From the NCBI RefSeq assembly GCF_019393635.1, contig NC_057862.1, forward strand, positions 241,841,941 through 241,905,940: a stretch of 64,000 nt of DNA, written 5' to 3'. Source of the DNA: Dromiciops gliroides (Eukaryota; Chordata; Mammalia; Microbiotheria; Microbiotheriidae). This document shows positions 10,986 to 22,280 of the stretch, piece after piece. The notes under the pieces were generated by a model. That model was not told the DNA's origin and searched no databases. It saw only the letters and a program-made list of their open reading frames with translations. The position numbers and the translations under genes were made by a program. Position 1 is the stretch's first letter; the number at the start of each line of letters is the position of its first letter.

Positions 10986-10990
10986 GAAAG
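10798..10990 (+). mobile_element. WSINE1-like SINE with AAAAG-expanded tail
   Basis: The SINE body to about 10932 is followed by an (AAAAG)n tail to 10990. The repeat AGAAATGAAAGGATGG flanks body plus tail (10782-10797 and 10991-11006). Confidence 0.95.
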
Positions 10991-12536
10991 AGAAATGAAA
11001 GGATGGTTCACCATTAGGAAAAATTAGCAGAATTAATCACATCAAAAATAAAAGCATTTAAAACCACATGATTATTGACAGTCAAAATTCCTTTGACAAA
11101 TATTTTTTATGCTTAAAATTCTGCAAAGCAGAGGCAAAGAGAGACCTGTTTAAAACAGGATTTAAAAAAATAAGATTTTAAAAAAGTATATCTCTAAATC
11201 TAAAAGTTAGTATCATATGCAACAGGTAAACTCTAGCAACATTCCCTGTAAAAGTAGGTGTAAGCAAGAATGCCCTTTTCTCTCTTTCTTCACCCTGCCC
11301 ATGTTATTTGGTAGTTTTCTAGGAAGGCTGGTGATAGCAATAAGATAAGATAAATAAATCAAAGGCAGAAAGATAGGCAAAGATAAAGCAAAACTATGAC
11401 TATTTGCTGATGACCTATTGATTAATTTAGAAAATTCTAGAGAATTTGCCCCAAAAAAACCTTCTTGAAAAAATTGCCTTAGTAAAGTATCAGAATACAA
11501 AATAAACCCCCAAATTAACAAGAATGTCCTTATAAGAAAAACAAAACTCAGGAGAAAACAACAGAAAGGGAAGTTCCATTCAAAATAACTACAAATAATA
11601 GAATATTTGGGTGTCAGTGTACAGAGGCATACTTAAGACCTGTACAAATACAACTGCAAAATAAGGAATTAAAGGAATAATGAAATTCTTTTTTTTTAAG
11701 GAAACAAAGAATGACTTAAATAACTGGAAAGATAATCAGTGCTGATGTCTGAGATATGAAAACATAATAAAAACGATAATGCTATCAAAATTAATTTAGA
11801 GATTTAGCTCTATACCAATCATTCTACAAAGGAAATACTTTATAGAGCTAGACAAAATAATGACAAAATTCATGCAGAGGAATAAAATGCCTAGAATCTC
11901 AAGCAAAATGAAAAAAATAGGAATAAAGGAGAAAATGGCAATTTCAGACCTCAAACTATACCATAAAAAAGTAATTATCAAACTATTTGGGACTGGTTAA
12001 AAAATAGAAAAACACATTAGTGGAAAAGATTAGGTAAGCAAGAATGAGAAATCCTTGAATTGAGTTCAATTATCCAGTGTTTGATAAATTTCTTAGGAAA
12101 GAATTCCCTATCTGACAAAAATTGCTAGGATACAGTTTAGCAGAAATCAGATTTAGACCTCCATATTACCATAAGCTCAAAATGGATATATGACCTGAAT
12201 AGCAAAGGTCATACCATAACAAAATTAGAAGAGAATAAAAAACAATTATCTTTTACAAATGTGGCTAGGGAGTGAATTCTTAACCAAACAAGGATAGAGG
12301 CAATCATAAAAGATAAAACAGATAATTTCAGTTAAATGAAATTGAAAAGCTTTTACATGGACAAAATTAGTCCAACAAGGATAAGCAATAAAGCAGTTGA
12401 CTAGAGAAAATATTTGTATCAAATATCTCTGATTAAAGTCTAATATCTAAAATATGTAGTGAACTAATACAAATATTTAAAGAACAAAAGTTATTACCTA
12501 AAAGATAAGGTCAAGAGATATAATCAAGTAGTTGCT

Positions 12537-12687
12537 TTTTTTTTTTTTTTTGCAGGGCAATGAGGGTTAAGTGACTTGCTCGGGGTCACACAGATAGTAA
12601 GTGTCAAGTGTCTGAGGCCGGATTTGAACTCAGGTCCTCCTGACTCCAGGGCTGGTGCTCTATGTACTGCGCCACCTAGCTGCCCCC
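12537..12687 (-). mobile_element. WSINE1-like SINE
   Basis: Minus-strand SINE in the L1, directly followed by a second copy in the same orientation. Confidence 0.93.
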
Positions 12688-12698
12688 AAATAGTTTTT

Positions 12699-12855
12699 TT
12701 AATTTTTTTTTTTTTTAATTTTAGCAGGGCAATGGGGGTTAAGTGACTTGCCCAGGGTCACACAGCTAGTAAGTGTCTGAGGCCGGATTTGAACTCAGGT
12801 ACTCCTGAATCCAGGGCCGGTGCTTTATCCACTGCGCCACCTAGCTGCCCCCCCC
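12699..12855 (-). mobile_element. WSINE1-like SINE, tandem neighbour
   Basis: Second minus-strand copy. Repeat AAATAGTTTTT at 12688-12698 and 12856-12866 shows a separate insertion, not a tandem duplication. Confidence 0.93.
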
Positions 12856-13431
12856 AAATAGTTTTTAATAGCATTACAAACTACTAATAACCATAAAAAG
12901 ATTGCTCTATATTACTAATAATAAAAGAAATGCAAATCAAAACAACACGGAAGTTTTCTCTCATCACTAGGCAATTGGCAAATATGATAAAACATGAGAA
13001 TAGTCAGTATTGGAGAGATTGTAGAAAGATAGGTACATTAATAACGAACATAAATGTATTATTGATAGATTTGTAAATTGGTCCAAGCATTCTGGAAGCT
13101 AATTTGGAATTATGCTAATGAAGTGACTAAACTGTCACTAGCCTTTGACCTAGTGATTCCACTGGTAGTCATATCCCCAAGGAAGTCAAGGATAAAAAGA
13201 AAGGTCTTATATTCACCAGAATATTTATCGCAGCACTTTTATAATAATAACGAACTGAAAACAAACTGAATGCCCATCAACTGAGAACAGCCAAACACAT
13301 TTTTTTGCATAAACATATTGGAATATTACTATTCAGTCAGAAACAATGACTGTGATGAATACATAGCCAAATGAGGAAACATAAATGAACTGACCGAAAG
13401 TGAAATAAGCAGATGCAAGAATGCAGTATAG

Positions 13432-13583
13432 GGGGCAGCTAGGTGGCGCAGTGGATAGAGCACCGGTCCTGGAGTCAGGAGTACCTGAGTTCAAATCTGG
13501 CCTCAGACACTTAACACTTACTAGCTGTGTGACCCTGGGCAAGTCATTTAACCCCAATTGCCTCACCTTAAAAAAAAAATTTA
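13432..13583 (+). mobile_element. WSINE1-like SINE with 15-bp target duplication
   Basis: Inserted near the L1 ORF2 end. AAGAATGCAGTATAG on both sides (13417-13431, 13584-13598). Confidence 0.96.
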
Positions 13584-13857
13584 AAGAATGCAGTATAGAG
13601 GATGTAAATGGAAATAATAACACCACAAATGAAACTGAATACTGTCTAACTAAAATGGCTATATGTGATCCTACGAAGAGGTATCAGAATCTGCTTACCT
13701 CTCTTCTTTGCAGAAATTGGGTTTAATAAGTGTGGGGACGACATATGTCAGATTTGATTGATGTATCAGTTTTGTTCAATTTGTTTTTCTTTCTTTTTTC
13801 CTTTTTCTTTTTTTAAGGGTTGGGACTCTGGAAGGGGGAGGGGGCATGACATTTTGA

Positions 13858-13890
13858 ATAGGCAGCTAGGTGGTACAGTGGATAGAGTGA
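13858..13890 (+). mobile_element. WSINE1-like 5' fragment
   Basis: Only GGCAGCTAGGTGGTACAGTG and GATAGAGTGA remain before L1 sequence begins. Confidence 0.7.
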
Positions 13891-14460
13891 ACAAATTATA
13901 GCACATCAATATAATGGAATATTAGTGCTCTGGAAGAAATTATAAAAGGGACTGATTCAGAGAAACCTGGGAGAATTTTATGAACTGAAACCACATGAAG
14001 TGAGCAGAACAATTTATACAATGACTACAACCTTATAAAGGAAAATAGTCTGAAAGACTTAAAGACTATGATCAAAATGGTGACCAATCAACCTTAGAGA
14101 AGACTAAGAATGAATCACATTTCCCATCATTTGGTAGAGAGGTGATGGACTAGAGTTATAGAATAGACATGGGGGGTGACACAGTGGATAAAACACCAGT
14201 CCTGGATTCAGGAGGACCTGAGTTCAAATCTGACCTCAGACACTTGACATTTATTAGCTGTGTGACTCTGGTCAAGTCACTTAACCCTCATTGCCCCACT
14301 AAAACAAACAAACAAACAAACAAACAAACAAAAAGAATAGACATGGACAAATAAGCAGCTTTGCTTTGTATGACTCCATTTATTTATTACGTTGAGGGTG
14401 ATAGGAGAGTCAAGGTGGTGGTGGGGGGACATAGTAGTGATACTAAAAAAGGAATAAAAC
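13891..14460 (+). mobile_element. L1 3' fragment
   Basis: L1-like 3' sequence (ATAATGGAATATTAGTGCTC, GAGAAACCTGGGAGAATTTT, AGTGAGCAGAACAATTTATA). It is diverged from the 3' ends elsewhere here. The SINE at 14173 cuts it. Confidence 0.65.
14173..14333 (+). mobile_element. WSINE1-like SINE with (AAAC)n tail
   Basis: Tail of about seven AAAC units. Repeat AGAATAGACATGG on both sides (14160-14172 and 14334-14346). Confidence 0.95.
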
Positions 14461-15318
14461 ATAGAAAAGAGCATCTGTGAATCATGAAAAATGCACAAAA
14501 GAGAGCAAAATGAAGTTCATGAGGGGACATAGAGAAGCAGGACGAGTTGGAACTTTCACGGTAAATTTGAAATGTATAAAAAGAGACAAAGCTGTACAGG
14601 GTGGTGATTCAGAGTTTCTTGCTTTCTCCTTTTTCTGCTCTTTGTATAAGGTAATGCTCATGTTTGTTGATGCTTCTTAAGTTCAGGATGATCAAAGGGG
14701 GAAAATGTAAAAATAAACACAAGGTATCATTATGAGGTAATGGGCTGGTGCCTATTCCGAGAAAGGAGGAAATTGCTCATCTCAGGGAAGAAGGCATGTT
14801 TGTTTCTTTATTATGTCCATTAAGTAAGAACTTTAACAAGGATGGAAAGGCTCCTCAGTGGCCTAAAAAGTGAGCAATTCTTCCTTCCTTCTCTCTGTTT
14901 ATTTCTTTGCTTCAGAGCTTTGGTCTCCTTGTTTCCCTCCTGATATGAGTAGTCGCTTGAAGAGAAGCTGTTTTCATATACAATAGTTGCTATAATTCTC
15001 TGGAGAGACACTTCTGTGTAGGTAGAAATTTAAGAGTGAAATATTCTAATTCTTGTCCAGTGCAGCAAACTAATGGAGGGGAGTAGGAAGTGACAGGGAG
15101 AAGAGAATTTTCTCAGATGATAGTATAACCTAACTCCTCTTGGCCCCAACCTGGCACTTGACCCTAATCTCATATGCCTTTCTCCAGACCAAATGCAGTC
15201 AACCTTCCTGACCAGATCTGTTTGCTTCCTATATTATAGTAGAGTAAGTTGGGGAGGGAAGCGCTGCGACATCTTGGGGTAGCAGAATAAGAGCACTCTT
15301 CTTTAGGCATAAGCTATA
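14461..15318. other. No recognised feature
   Basis: About 860 bases with short frames on both strands. No domain, splice pattern or named repeat. Confidence 0.45.
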
Positions 15319-15500
15319 AGGGGCAACTCCGTAACACAGTGGATAGAAGGCCTGGAGTCAGGAAGATGAGTCTTCCTTAGTTCAAATCCGGCCTCAGACA
15401 ATTACTAGCTGTGTGACCCTGGGCAAGTCACTTAACCCTGTTTGCTTCAATTTCCTCATCTGTAAAATGAGCTGGAGAAGAAAATGGCAAAGCACTCCAG
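15319..15500 (+). mobile_element. CORE-SINE with RTE-type tail, 3' truncated
   Basis: Head GTAACACAGTGGATAGAAGG, core CTAGCTGTGTGACCCTGGGC, tail start AATTTCCTCATCTGTAAAAT then GAGCTGGAGAAGAAAATGGC. It stops before the CAACAA end. Confidence 0.75.
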
Positions 15501-15654
15501 AAAGAAGGAACAGGAGTGATGATGAGAGCTTCAAAGTTCTTAAAGACAGCACCATGAGATGATCTTGGTTAGGGTGGAAGTTATTCAGCTCTTCTGTAGC
15601 AACTTGATTAAACTAGTCCTAAATAGACAAACATACCACTGGGGTAGAAGTGAG

Positions 15655-16045
15655 AAAAATCAACCAATCAATCAACAAACATTGAGTGCCAACCATGTGC
15701 TGGGAACTGGGAGCACAAAGACAAATGAAACAAATCCTTCCCTCAAAGAATTTACATTCTACAAGTGAAACAATATGTACAACACACCCTCATATAACTA
15801 CATACAAACTAATTACATATGAAATAAATGCAAAGTGATTCAGTGGATAGAATGCAGGGACTAGAGTCAGGAAGAAGAGTGTCTTTGCCAAGAAAACCCC
15901 AGGTGCGGTCACGAAGAGTCAGACATGACTGAAAAATGACTGAACAACAATTCCCAACAGAGCAAGATGGGGGACACATAAGACACATAGACAAAAATAA
16001 AATCATTTCTGACCTTAAGGAGTCTACATTCTACTAGGAGAAAAT
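15655..16045 (+). mobile_element. L3/CR1-like LINE tails with an RTE-tailed SINE piece
   Basis: 15655-15770 has AACATTGAGTGCCAACCATG and CCTTCCCTCAAAGAATTTAC. 15835-15955 is a fragment of the RTE-tailed SINE (TCTTTGCCAAGAAAACCCCA, ending GACTGAACAACAA). 15956-16045 is another tail phrase (GACCTTAAGGAGTCTACATT). Confidence 0.5.
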
Positions 16046-16071
16046 AGTATGTGTGCAGTTATTCAATAAGG

Positions 16072-16215
16072 GGGCAGCTAGGTGGCGCAGTGGATAAAGC
16101 ACCAGTCCTGGATTCAGGAGGACCTGAGTTCACATCTGGCCTCAGACACTTGGCACTTATTAGCTGTGTGACCCTAGGCAAATCATTTAACCCTCATTGC
16201 CCCCCCCCAAAATAT
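16072..16215 (+). mobile_element. WSINE1-like SINE
   Basis: Full head to CATTGCCCCC. It ends in a C run and a short A run rather than a long poly(A). Confidence 0.92.
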
Positions 16216-16250
16216 CAATCAGCATTTGTAAAATACCTAATCTATGCCAG

Positions 16251-16600
16251 GCAGGAGTGGCAAGGTGGTGTCATGGATCTAGAGAGCTGTCTTCAAAGCC
16301 AGGAAGCACTGAGTTCAGGTCCTGCCCCTGACACCTACTGCTGTATGCCATCTTTTTCTTCTCTGACCTGTGAAAACATACTCCTTCTTCCCGAACTCCC
16401 CTCATATATCTGTTTGGGTTTCATATTTAAATGTTTTTCTTGGCTTCATAACCTCTTAGGTTAATGCTCTTAGGCAATGCTCTTGCATTTCAGAAATGTT
16501 TCAGACAAGGTGCTGACTTGCATTGGTGGAGAGAATTCCATTACCTGCAAGTTGTCTGCCATTGAAAATACAGATCCGGTCCCTATCCCTGTGTACCAGG
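16251..16600 (+). mobile_element. MAR1-like CORE-SINE, broken
   Basis: 5' part 16251-16340 (GGATCTAGAGAGCTGTCTTC, GAGTTCAGGTCCTGCCCCTG) and 3' part about 16463-16600 (GGTGCTGACTTGCATTGGTG). About 120 bases of other sequence separate them. Confidence 0.5.
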
Positions 16601-17440
16601 TGCTAAAAGTGCATGTACAAAGACAAATACCAGATCCAGTGACAAAAAATGAAACAGTCATAGCCCTTAAAGACATCACATTCTATCAGGGTAAACCACA
16701 TGTAACCCATATAAGTAAAACCAAAATAAATCCAGAGTCGTTGTGGGTTTGGGAAGAAAACTAACAACTGGGGGAACAGGGAAAGGCCTTTTGGTGGTCC
16801 TTGGACCCTGAAGAGAGCAAGGTGGTCTAAGAGATGAAGCTGAGGAAGGACATTTCAATCACAGGGAACACATACCCTGTACAACCAATAGAGGGTGAGT
16901 ATAGTGTGTGGCATACAGCATGTGGGGAATAACAGGGTTGGAACACAGAATTTATGAGGGAGAGTATTGTGAAATGAGTCTGAAACAGGAGTTTGGGTTA
17001 AATTATAAAGGACTCAGAATGACAAACAGAAGATTTTGTAGTTTATTCTTTTTTTTTGCTTTTTTTTTTTTTTTGGTGAGGCAATTGGGGTTAAGTGACT
17101 TGCCCAGGGTCACAAAGCTAGTAAGTGTTAAATGTCTGAGGCCGGATTTGAACTCAGGTCCTCCTGAATCCAGGGCCAGTGCTCTATCCACTGCACCACC
17201 TAGCTGACCCTGTTTGTAGTTTATTCTAAGGGACAATAGAGAGTCACCGAAGCCTCTTGAGCAGGGGAGTATCCTAGTCTATATGAATATAAACATGACT
17301 ATAAGAAAAGATGCAAAGACTGGGAAAGCAGAGAATTCTGTATAAAATTCAGGACTGAGCAGGAAGGAAACTCTTTGACTCATTTTTGCCATTTCCTGTT
17401 TTGTTTTCCAAAGGCCATTTTTATATTGGCAACTTGACAG
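16601..17440 (+). mobile_element. L3/CR1-like LINE fragment
   Basis: Phrases such as GGGGGAACAGGGAAAGGCCT and GGGACAATAGAGAGTCACCG recur in diverged form at 33720 and 45236. Interrupted by the SINE at 17050. No open frame survives. Confidence 0.45.
17050..17212 (-). mobile_element. WSINE1-like SINE with 15-bp target duplication
   Basis: TTTGTAGTTTATTCT flanks it (17035-17049 and 17213-17227). Confidence 0.95.
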
Positions 17441-17733
17441 TCAGGGAGACTGACCCCATCTGTTTCCTCAGCCTGTAGTGCAGATAAACTCGGAGTCAGC
17501 TTCCTGCTGCTCCACAGTCTACTAATGTTCAGTTCGAAATTGAATGCTCCACAAGCAGGGCTCTTTGCAGCTGCCTCCCCACCCCTTCAAGGGTCTCTGG
17601 TGAGGACACCACTGGAAGACTCAGAAAAGGAATTGAGATCAATGAATGTCACCAGAACCTGTAATGAGGCCAGGCTGGTAAAAGGGTCAGTATCAAATTA
17701 AAAGGCCCAAAGGAGATCGGTCCAGTCTTCTTA

Positions 17734-17999
17734 TCTCTCCTCTCCTCTCCTCTCCTCTCCTCTCCTCTCCTCTCCTCTCCTCTCCTCTCCTCTCCTCTCC
17801 TCTCCTCTCCTCTCCTCTCCTCTCCTCTCCTCTCCTCTCCTCTCCTCTCCTCTCCTCTCCTCTCCTCTCCTCTCCTCTCCTCTCCTCTCCTCTCCTCTCC
17901 TCTCCTCTCCTCTCCTCTCCTCTCCTCTCCTCTCCTCTCCTCTCCTCTCCTCTCCTCTCCTCTCCTCTCCTCTCCTCTCCTCTCTTCTCCTCTCCTCTT
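17734..17999. repeat. (TCTCC)n pentanucleotide tract, 266 bp
   Basis: About 53 units, almost uninterrupted until two T-for-C changes near the right end. The plus strand is all pyrimidine. The minus frame (Arg-Gly-Glu-Glu repeats) is an artefact of the repeat. Confidence 0.97.
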
Positions 18000-18084
18000 C
18001 TAATTTCCCTATTGTGCCACCTCAGCATGTTTTCCTTTCCATTTCCCATCTGCCTTATTGCTCCCTCCAATAAATAACTAAAGA

Positions 18085-18575
18085 AGTGATGATGATGATG
18101 ATAACAACAGCCAACACTTATATGGTGCTTTAAGGTTTACAAAGCACTTTATAAATGTGTTGTTCAGCTATTTCAGTCGTGTCTGACTCTCCATGACCCC
18201 ATCTGGGGTTTTCTTGGCAAAGATACTGGAGTGGGTTGCCATTTTCTTCTCCAGCTCATTTTATAGATGAGGAAACTGAGGCAAACAGGGTTAAGTGGCT
18301 TGCCCAGGGTTACACAGCTAGTAAGTGTCAAGTGTCTGAGGCTGGATTTGAACTCAGGTCCTCCTGAATCCAGGGCTGGTGCATAATCATCCACTGCCCC
18401 ACCTAACAACAAGACATTTATAAAACACCTACTATGTTCTAGCCACTGTACTAAGCACTCTCCAGATATCTCACTTGATCCTCATAATAGCCCTGGAAGG
18501 TAGGTGCTATTATGTCCTCCATCTTACAATTGAGGAAACTGAGGCATTTAGCTCTTGGCTAAGGTCCTAGCTAGT
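18085..18575 (-). mobile_element. MIR, split by an RTE-tailed SINE
   Basis: Reverse MIR: CCAACACTTATATGGTGCTT at left, then CTACTATGTTCTAGCCACTG and GAGGAAACTGAGGCATTTAG after the break. The insert is the element at 18160. Confidence 0.65.
18160..18405 (-). mobile_element. CORE-SINE with RTE-type tail
   Basis: Starts GTTGTTCAGCTATTTCAGTC, then TGACCCCATCTGGGGTTTTC, ATAGATGAGGAAACTGAGGC, and a WSINE1-like body to the CCACCTA end. Confidence 0.8.
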
Positions 18576-19048
18576 TCCCCCCCCCACTTAGTGGGGGCAG
18601 GTAAGGTGATTTAGTTTTACTCATCACACTGGTAAGCGTTGGCCTGCCAAAGGACAGTGCTGGCCTACTATGTCCCCTGCTCTTCTTTATATAAGTCATC
18701 TGAAACAAATCAGTCAATCCACCCATGGCTCTATGTCCAGTTCAGACTGGAGAGCATCCCTGCATAGGGAAAGATCCCCATGTGTGGAATAAAGTAAATA
18801 TTTGATAAATTCCTGCATGACTCAGTCTGACTTTGACAATAGGAGAGTCTACCAAGATTTTAAGCATCTGCCTCCTCCCCCTGTTGCTGCTGCTGCTGCT
18901 GCTGCTGCTGTCCTTATGGGGCCAAATGCTTGGCAGCTCCAGGTACTCACTGCAGCCTTGTTGCTGGAAACTTCCTATTTATTTCTGGGTCCTCCAGGCA
19001 AGCATGGGAATCAGTGGGTTGAAAAGGCCTATAGAACTTTGATTTTGC
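18576..19048. other. No gene seen; (GCT)n inside
   Basis: About 470 bases. It holds a GCT triplet run at 18885-18910 inside two overlapping short frames (18802-19053), which read it as Ala or Leu runs. No other coding sign. Confidence 0.5.
18885..18910. repeat. (GCT)8 microsatellite
   Basis: Triplet run of eight or nine units. Confidence 0.95.
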
Positions 19049-19277
19049 CCTAATAGCAGCGGGTGCTTATATAGCACTTTATATAGGTGATCTCTTTTGA
19101 TCCTCATGACAATCCTGCAGGATAGGTGTTATTATTATTATTATTTTACATATGAGCAAACTGAGGCCAAGAGAGATGGAACACTTGCCCAGAATGAATT
19201 GCATGAGGCAGGATCTGGGCTCAAGTCCTTCTGATCCCAGATCTAGCACTCTATTCATTAAGCTGACCTAGCTGTCT
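19049..19277 (-). mobile_element. MIR
   Basis: Reverse MIR with TTATATAGCACTTTATATAG, ATCCTCATGACAATCCTGCA, ACATATGAGCAAACTGAGGC and TAGCACTCTATTCATTAAGC. Confidence 0.75.
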
Positions 19278-19329
19278 AAAGAGAGAGGACATCTACAGTG
19301 TCTATATTAACCATTTCCAAATGAGAAGT

Positions 19330-20165
19330 ATCTTTCAAAACTGTAATTTTTTGTGAACTATTTCTTCGTTCACAACATGACTAACATGGAAATATGTTTT
19401 ACACAATTGCACATATATAGCCTATATCAAATTGCTTACCATCCCAGGGAAGGGGGAGGGAAGGGAAGGAGGGAGAATTTTTTTTTATAAACAAATGAAT
19501 GTTGGGGCAGGTGGGTGGAGCAGTGGATAAAGCAGCAGCCCTGGATTCAGGAGGACCTGAGTTCAATTCTGACCTCAGACACTTGACATGCACTAGCTGT
19601 GTGACCTTGGGCAAGTCACTTAACCCTCACTGCCGCACAATAAAAAAAAGAAAGAAAGAAATGAAAAGAAAAAGAAAAAAAGAAAAAAAATGAATGTTAA
19701 AAAATTTTTCTACAACTCACATGAACCGATGCAAACTGAAATGAGCAGAAACAGGAGAACATTGTACACAGTAATAGAAATACTATATGATGATCAATTG
19801 TGAATGACTTAGGTAATCACAGCAATACAATGATCCAAAACAACTCTGAAGGACTTGTGATAAAAAATGCTATCCATCCCCAGAGAAAGAACTGATAGAG
19901 TCTGAATACAAATTACTGTATTTTTCTTGGGTTTTTATTTTGGTCTATGTTTTCTTTTACAGCATGACTAATATGGAAATATGTTTTGCATGACTACATA
20001 TGTATAGCCTATATTAAATTGTTTGCCTTCTCAATGAGGAGGGTGGGGAGGGAGGGAAAGAATTTGGAATGCAAATTTAAAAACAAATGTTGAAAATTGT
20101 TTTTATATCTAATTGGGGAAAAATAAAATACTAAATTAAAAAAATTGTCTTTACATGTAATTGAA
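19330..20165 (+). mobile_element. Nested L1 3' ends
   Basis: A first L1 3' end (CACAACATGACTAACATGGA to about 19700) is broken by a SINE. Within its terminal part lies a second L1 3' end (about 19715-20140; GAACCGATGCAAACTGAAAT, then GAGCAGAAACAGGAGAACAT, then TTTTGCATGACTACATATGT). The first element's terminal motif GTCTTTACATGTAATTG resumes after it. Confidence 0.75.
19504..19687 (+). mobile_element. WSINE1-like SINE
   Basis: Body plus an impure A/G tail. AAATGAATGTT on both sides (19493-19503, 19688-19698). Confidence 0.93.
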
Positions 20166-20996
20166 AAAATAAAATACTATTTTAAAAAAGGAAGAAAGGA
20201 AGTGTCTTTAATTTGACTTATTTTATTGCCCCTTTCTGACTCTTTAGTTAATGTCATCCTTGTAGATCAAGTTTGGAAATAGCTGCATCTGTTCTTAGGG
20301 AATATGGTGGGATGATCTGAGTAGCATAAAGCAAGAGGCACTTGGAAAATGTCAAGGTCCCAGCTATTAAGTGTTCTTTTTCTGTTTCTGGAAATTAAGA
20401 GATACTACTATGGTTGGAACTAGGTAGCCTGTGTCAGCACTCACAACTTTGCCCTCCTGAATCCAGGGCTGGTGCTTTGCCCTGGGACCCACCTGCCTTT
20501 CTCTCCACTCAGGAAAAACACTAGGCTATGAGTGGTTTCTTCAAATACTTCAAGAAAACCAGCAAATTCATGGCATAATTCTGGTGGTACCTATGCACTG
20601 TCCTGCCTATTTATATAATGGAGCCAGAGACTTCAACTGGAAAGACATTCCCTCCCTACTTAAGGTCTCCTTAATATTCTTCATGTACAATATTAGCTAA
20701 AAATTTGCAAATTCTTAGGTAAATGGAACTATTATTCTAGGGATGACTCTAGTTTACATTGCTCTGAAGGTTTGACAGACAAAGTTGCTCATCTCCATGT
20801 TGCACTAAAGAATGAAACACATGAAATTAGCCAGAAAGAATCAAGTCAGAACAATGGTTGGTATGAGGAAGCATGCTGTTGCATGTTTAACAACCATCTC
20901 TCCAAAAAAAAAAAAAGAAGAACACGACACACTTTTAAATTTAACAGTCATTATTAACATTTTCTCTATCCCTTTAAGTCTAGATAACCAATAAAA
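20166..20996. other. No recognised feature
   Basis: About 830 bases. A 20-base SINE-like scrap lies near 20458. Otherwise nothing I can name. Confidence 0.45.
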
Positions 20997-21008
20997 CAAT
21001 ACATCAAG

Positions 21009-21512
21009 AGCAGGTGGAGTTCAGAGAAACGTGGAAGGACTTGCATGTACTGATGATGAGTGAGATGAGCAGAACCAGAAGAACATTATACACAGTATCA
21101 ACAACATTATGTGTTGATCAACTGTGATAGACTAGATTCCTCTAACCAATGGTACAAGAAAGTTCCAAAGGACTCATGATGGAAAAGGCTCTCCAAATCC
21201 AGAAAAAAAGGAACTGTGGAATATGGATGGTGATTGGACCAAACTATTTCTTTTGTTTTTGGTGCTGTTGGTTTTCTGTTTTGAGATTTTTCCTCTTTGC
21301 TCTGATTCTTCTCTTATAACATGATTAATGAAGAAATATGTTTAATGTTATTATGTATATATAACCTATATCAGATTGCCTGCTATCTAGGGGAGAGGGG
21401 AGGGAGGGGAGGGAGGGAGAAAAATTTGAAATTTGAAATCTTATATAAATAAATGTTGAAAACTATTTACATGTAACTGGAAAATAATAAAATACTTTTA
21501 TTTTAAAAAACC
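21009..21512 (+). mobile_element. L1 3' end with 12-bp target duplication
   Basis: 5'-truncated L1 end (GTGAGATGAGCAGAACCAGA, AACCTATATCAGATTGCCTG, then GTAACTGGAAAATAATAAAA). CAATACATCAAG on both sides (20997-21008 and 21513-21524). Confidence 0.93.
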
Positions 21513-21524
21513 CAATACATCAAG

Positions 21525-22124
21525 CCCTGATTTCTTGCATTTGATGATTTCTGAAGTTGTAAATACTCCTGCTGAAAATTTAATAGTCAGCTCTCCTGAG
21601 TTAATATAAGCTGGCTCCAGCACACCACTGGGAAGCATCCATGTGTTTAACAATATCCAAGGTGGCATATCTTCAGGACTCAAAACAAAAATCAAAATCT
21701 GGGTGTATTGCTCTTGAACATAGATTTCCTCCAATGATAACGGTAGTTGCAGAAATTTTCTATCTCCAGTTATTTCTTTTTAGCTAAGAGTCTGAAATAG
21801 CTTCTTTTATTTTCTCCTCCGCTGGGATTCTTTTAAACAGCAGAGGGAGTCTCTCCACAATCATCCTCTCTCAGGTGGCTTTTGTGTCTTCTTATTCTCC
21901 AATTTCCTCTGACTACTATGATCAGCTTTTGGTTTCATCTGGTATCTAATGCCTCAGGCCAGGGCCTCCTTGGAAGTGGTGGCCAATCTCTAACTTAGGT
22001 TGAAAAACTATCATTTTATCACGTATAACAGAAGTGGGTAAACTTTGATCCATTGGCCACAGTTTGCTAATCTTTAATGTATAGCATAAATGATATAACA
22101 TTTCCCCTTAGTCCCTGAATAATT
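21525..22124. other. No recognised feature
   Basis: About 600 bases. No frame longer than about 80 codons and no repeat that I recognise. Confidence 0.45.
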
Positions 22125-22275
22125 CTATGGTTTATCTATGTCAAATTGTTTGCCTTTTCAATGGAGGGGGGTAGGAGAGGGAGAAAAGGAGAGAATTTTG
22201 AACTCAAAATTTGAAAAAAAGAACATTAAAATTATTTTTACATGTAATTGGGTAAAAAATATTAAATTAAAAAAA
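22125..22275 (+). mobile_element. L1 3' tip
   Basis: GTCAAATTGTTTGCCTTTTC to TACATGTAATTGGGTAAAAA. An imperfect repeat around TATGGTTT flanks it. Confidence 0.7.
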
Positions 22276-22280
22276 TTATA

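Larger units (their letters stand above)
9780..13857 (+). mobile_element. Decayed L1 ORF2 (endonuclease-distal, RT) and 3' part
   Basis: Old plus-strand L1. Coding-like text typical of L1 ORF2 runs through it, with the RT active-site box FADD encoded at 11403-11414 (TTTGCTGATGAC). The ORF2 C-terminal region follows at about 12880-13430 and a 3' UTR to about 13850. It has many stops and frameshifts, so no reading frame survives. It has taken SINEs at 10024, 10798, 12537, 12699 and 13432 and an RTE-tailed SINE at 10285. L1 ORF2p supplies endonuclease and reverse transcriptase in live copies; this one is dead. Confidence 0.8.

Noticed and set aside
17693-18070. 125-codon minus frame of Arg-Gly-Glu-Glu repeats
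   Set aside because: Pure translation of the TCTCC tract, open in every frame because the repeat has no stop.
18802-19053. Ala-run or Leu-run protein over the GCT repeat
   Set aside because: Two overlapping frames read the same triplet run; no conserved flanks or start context.
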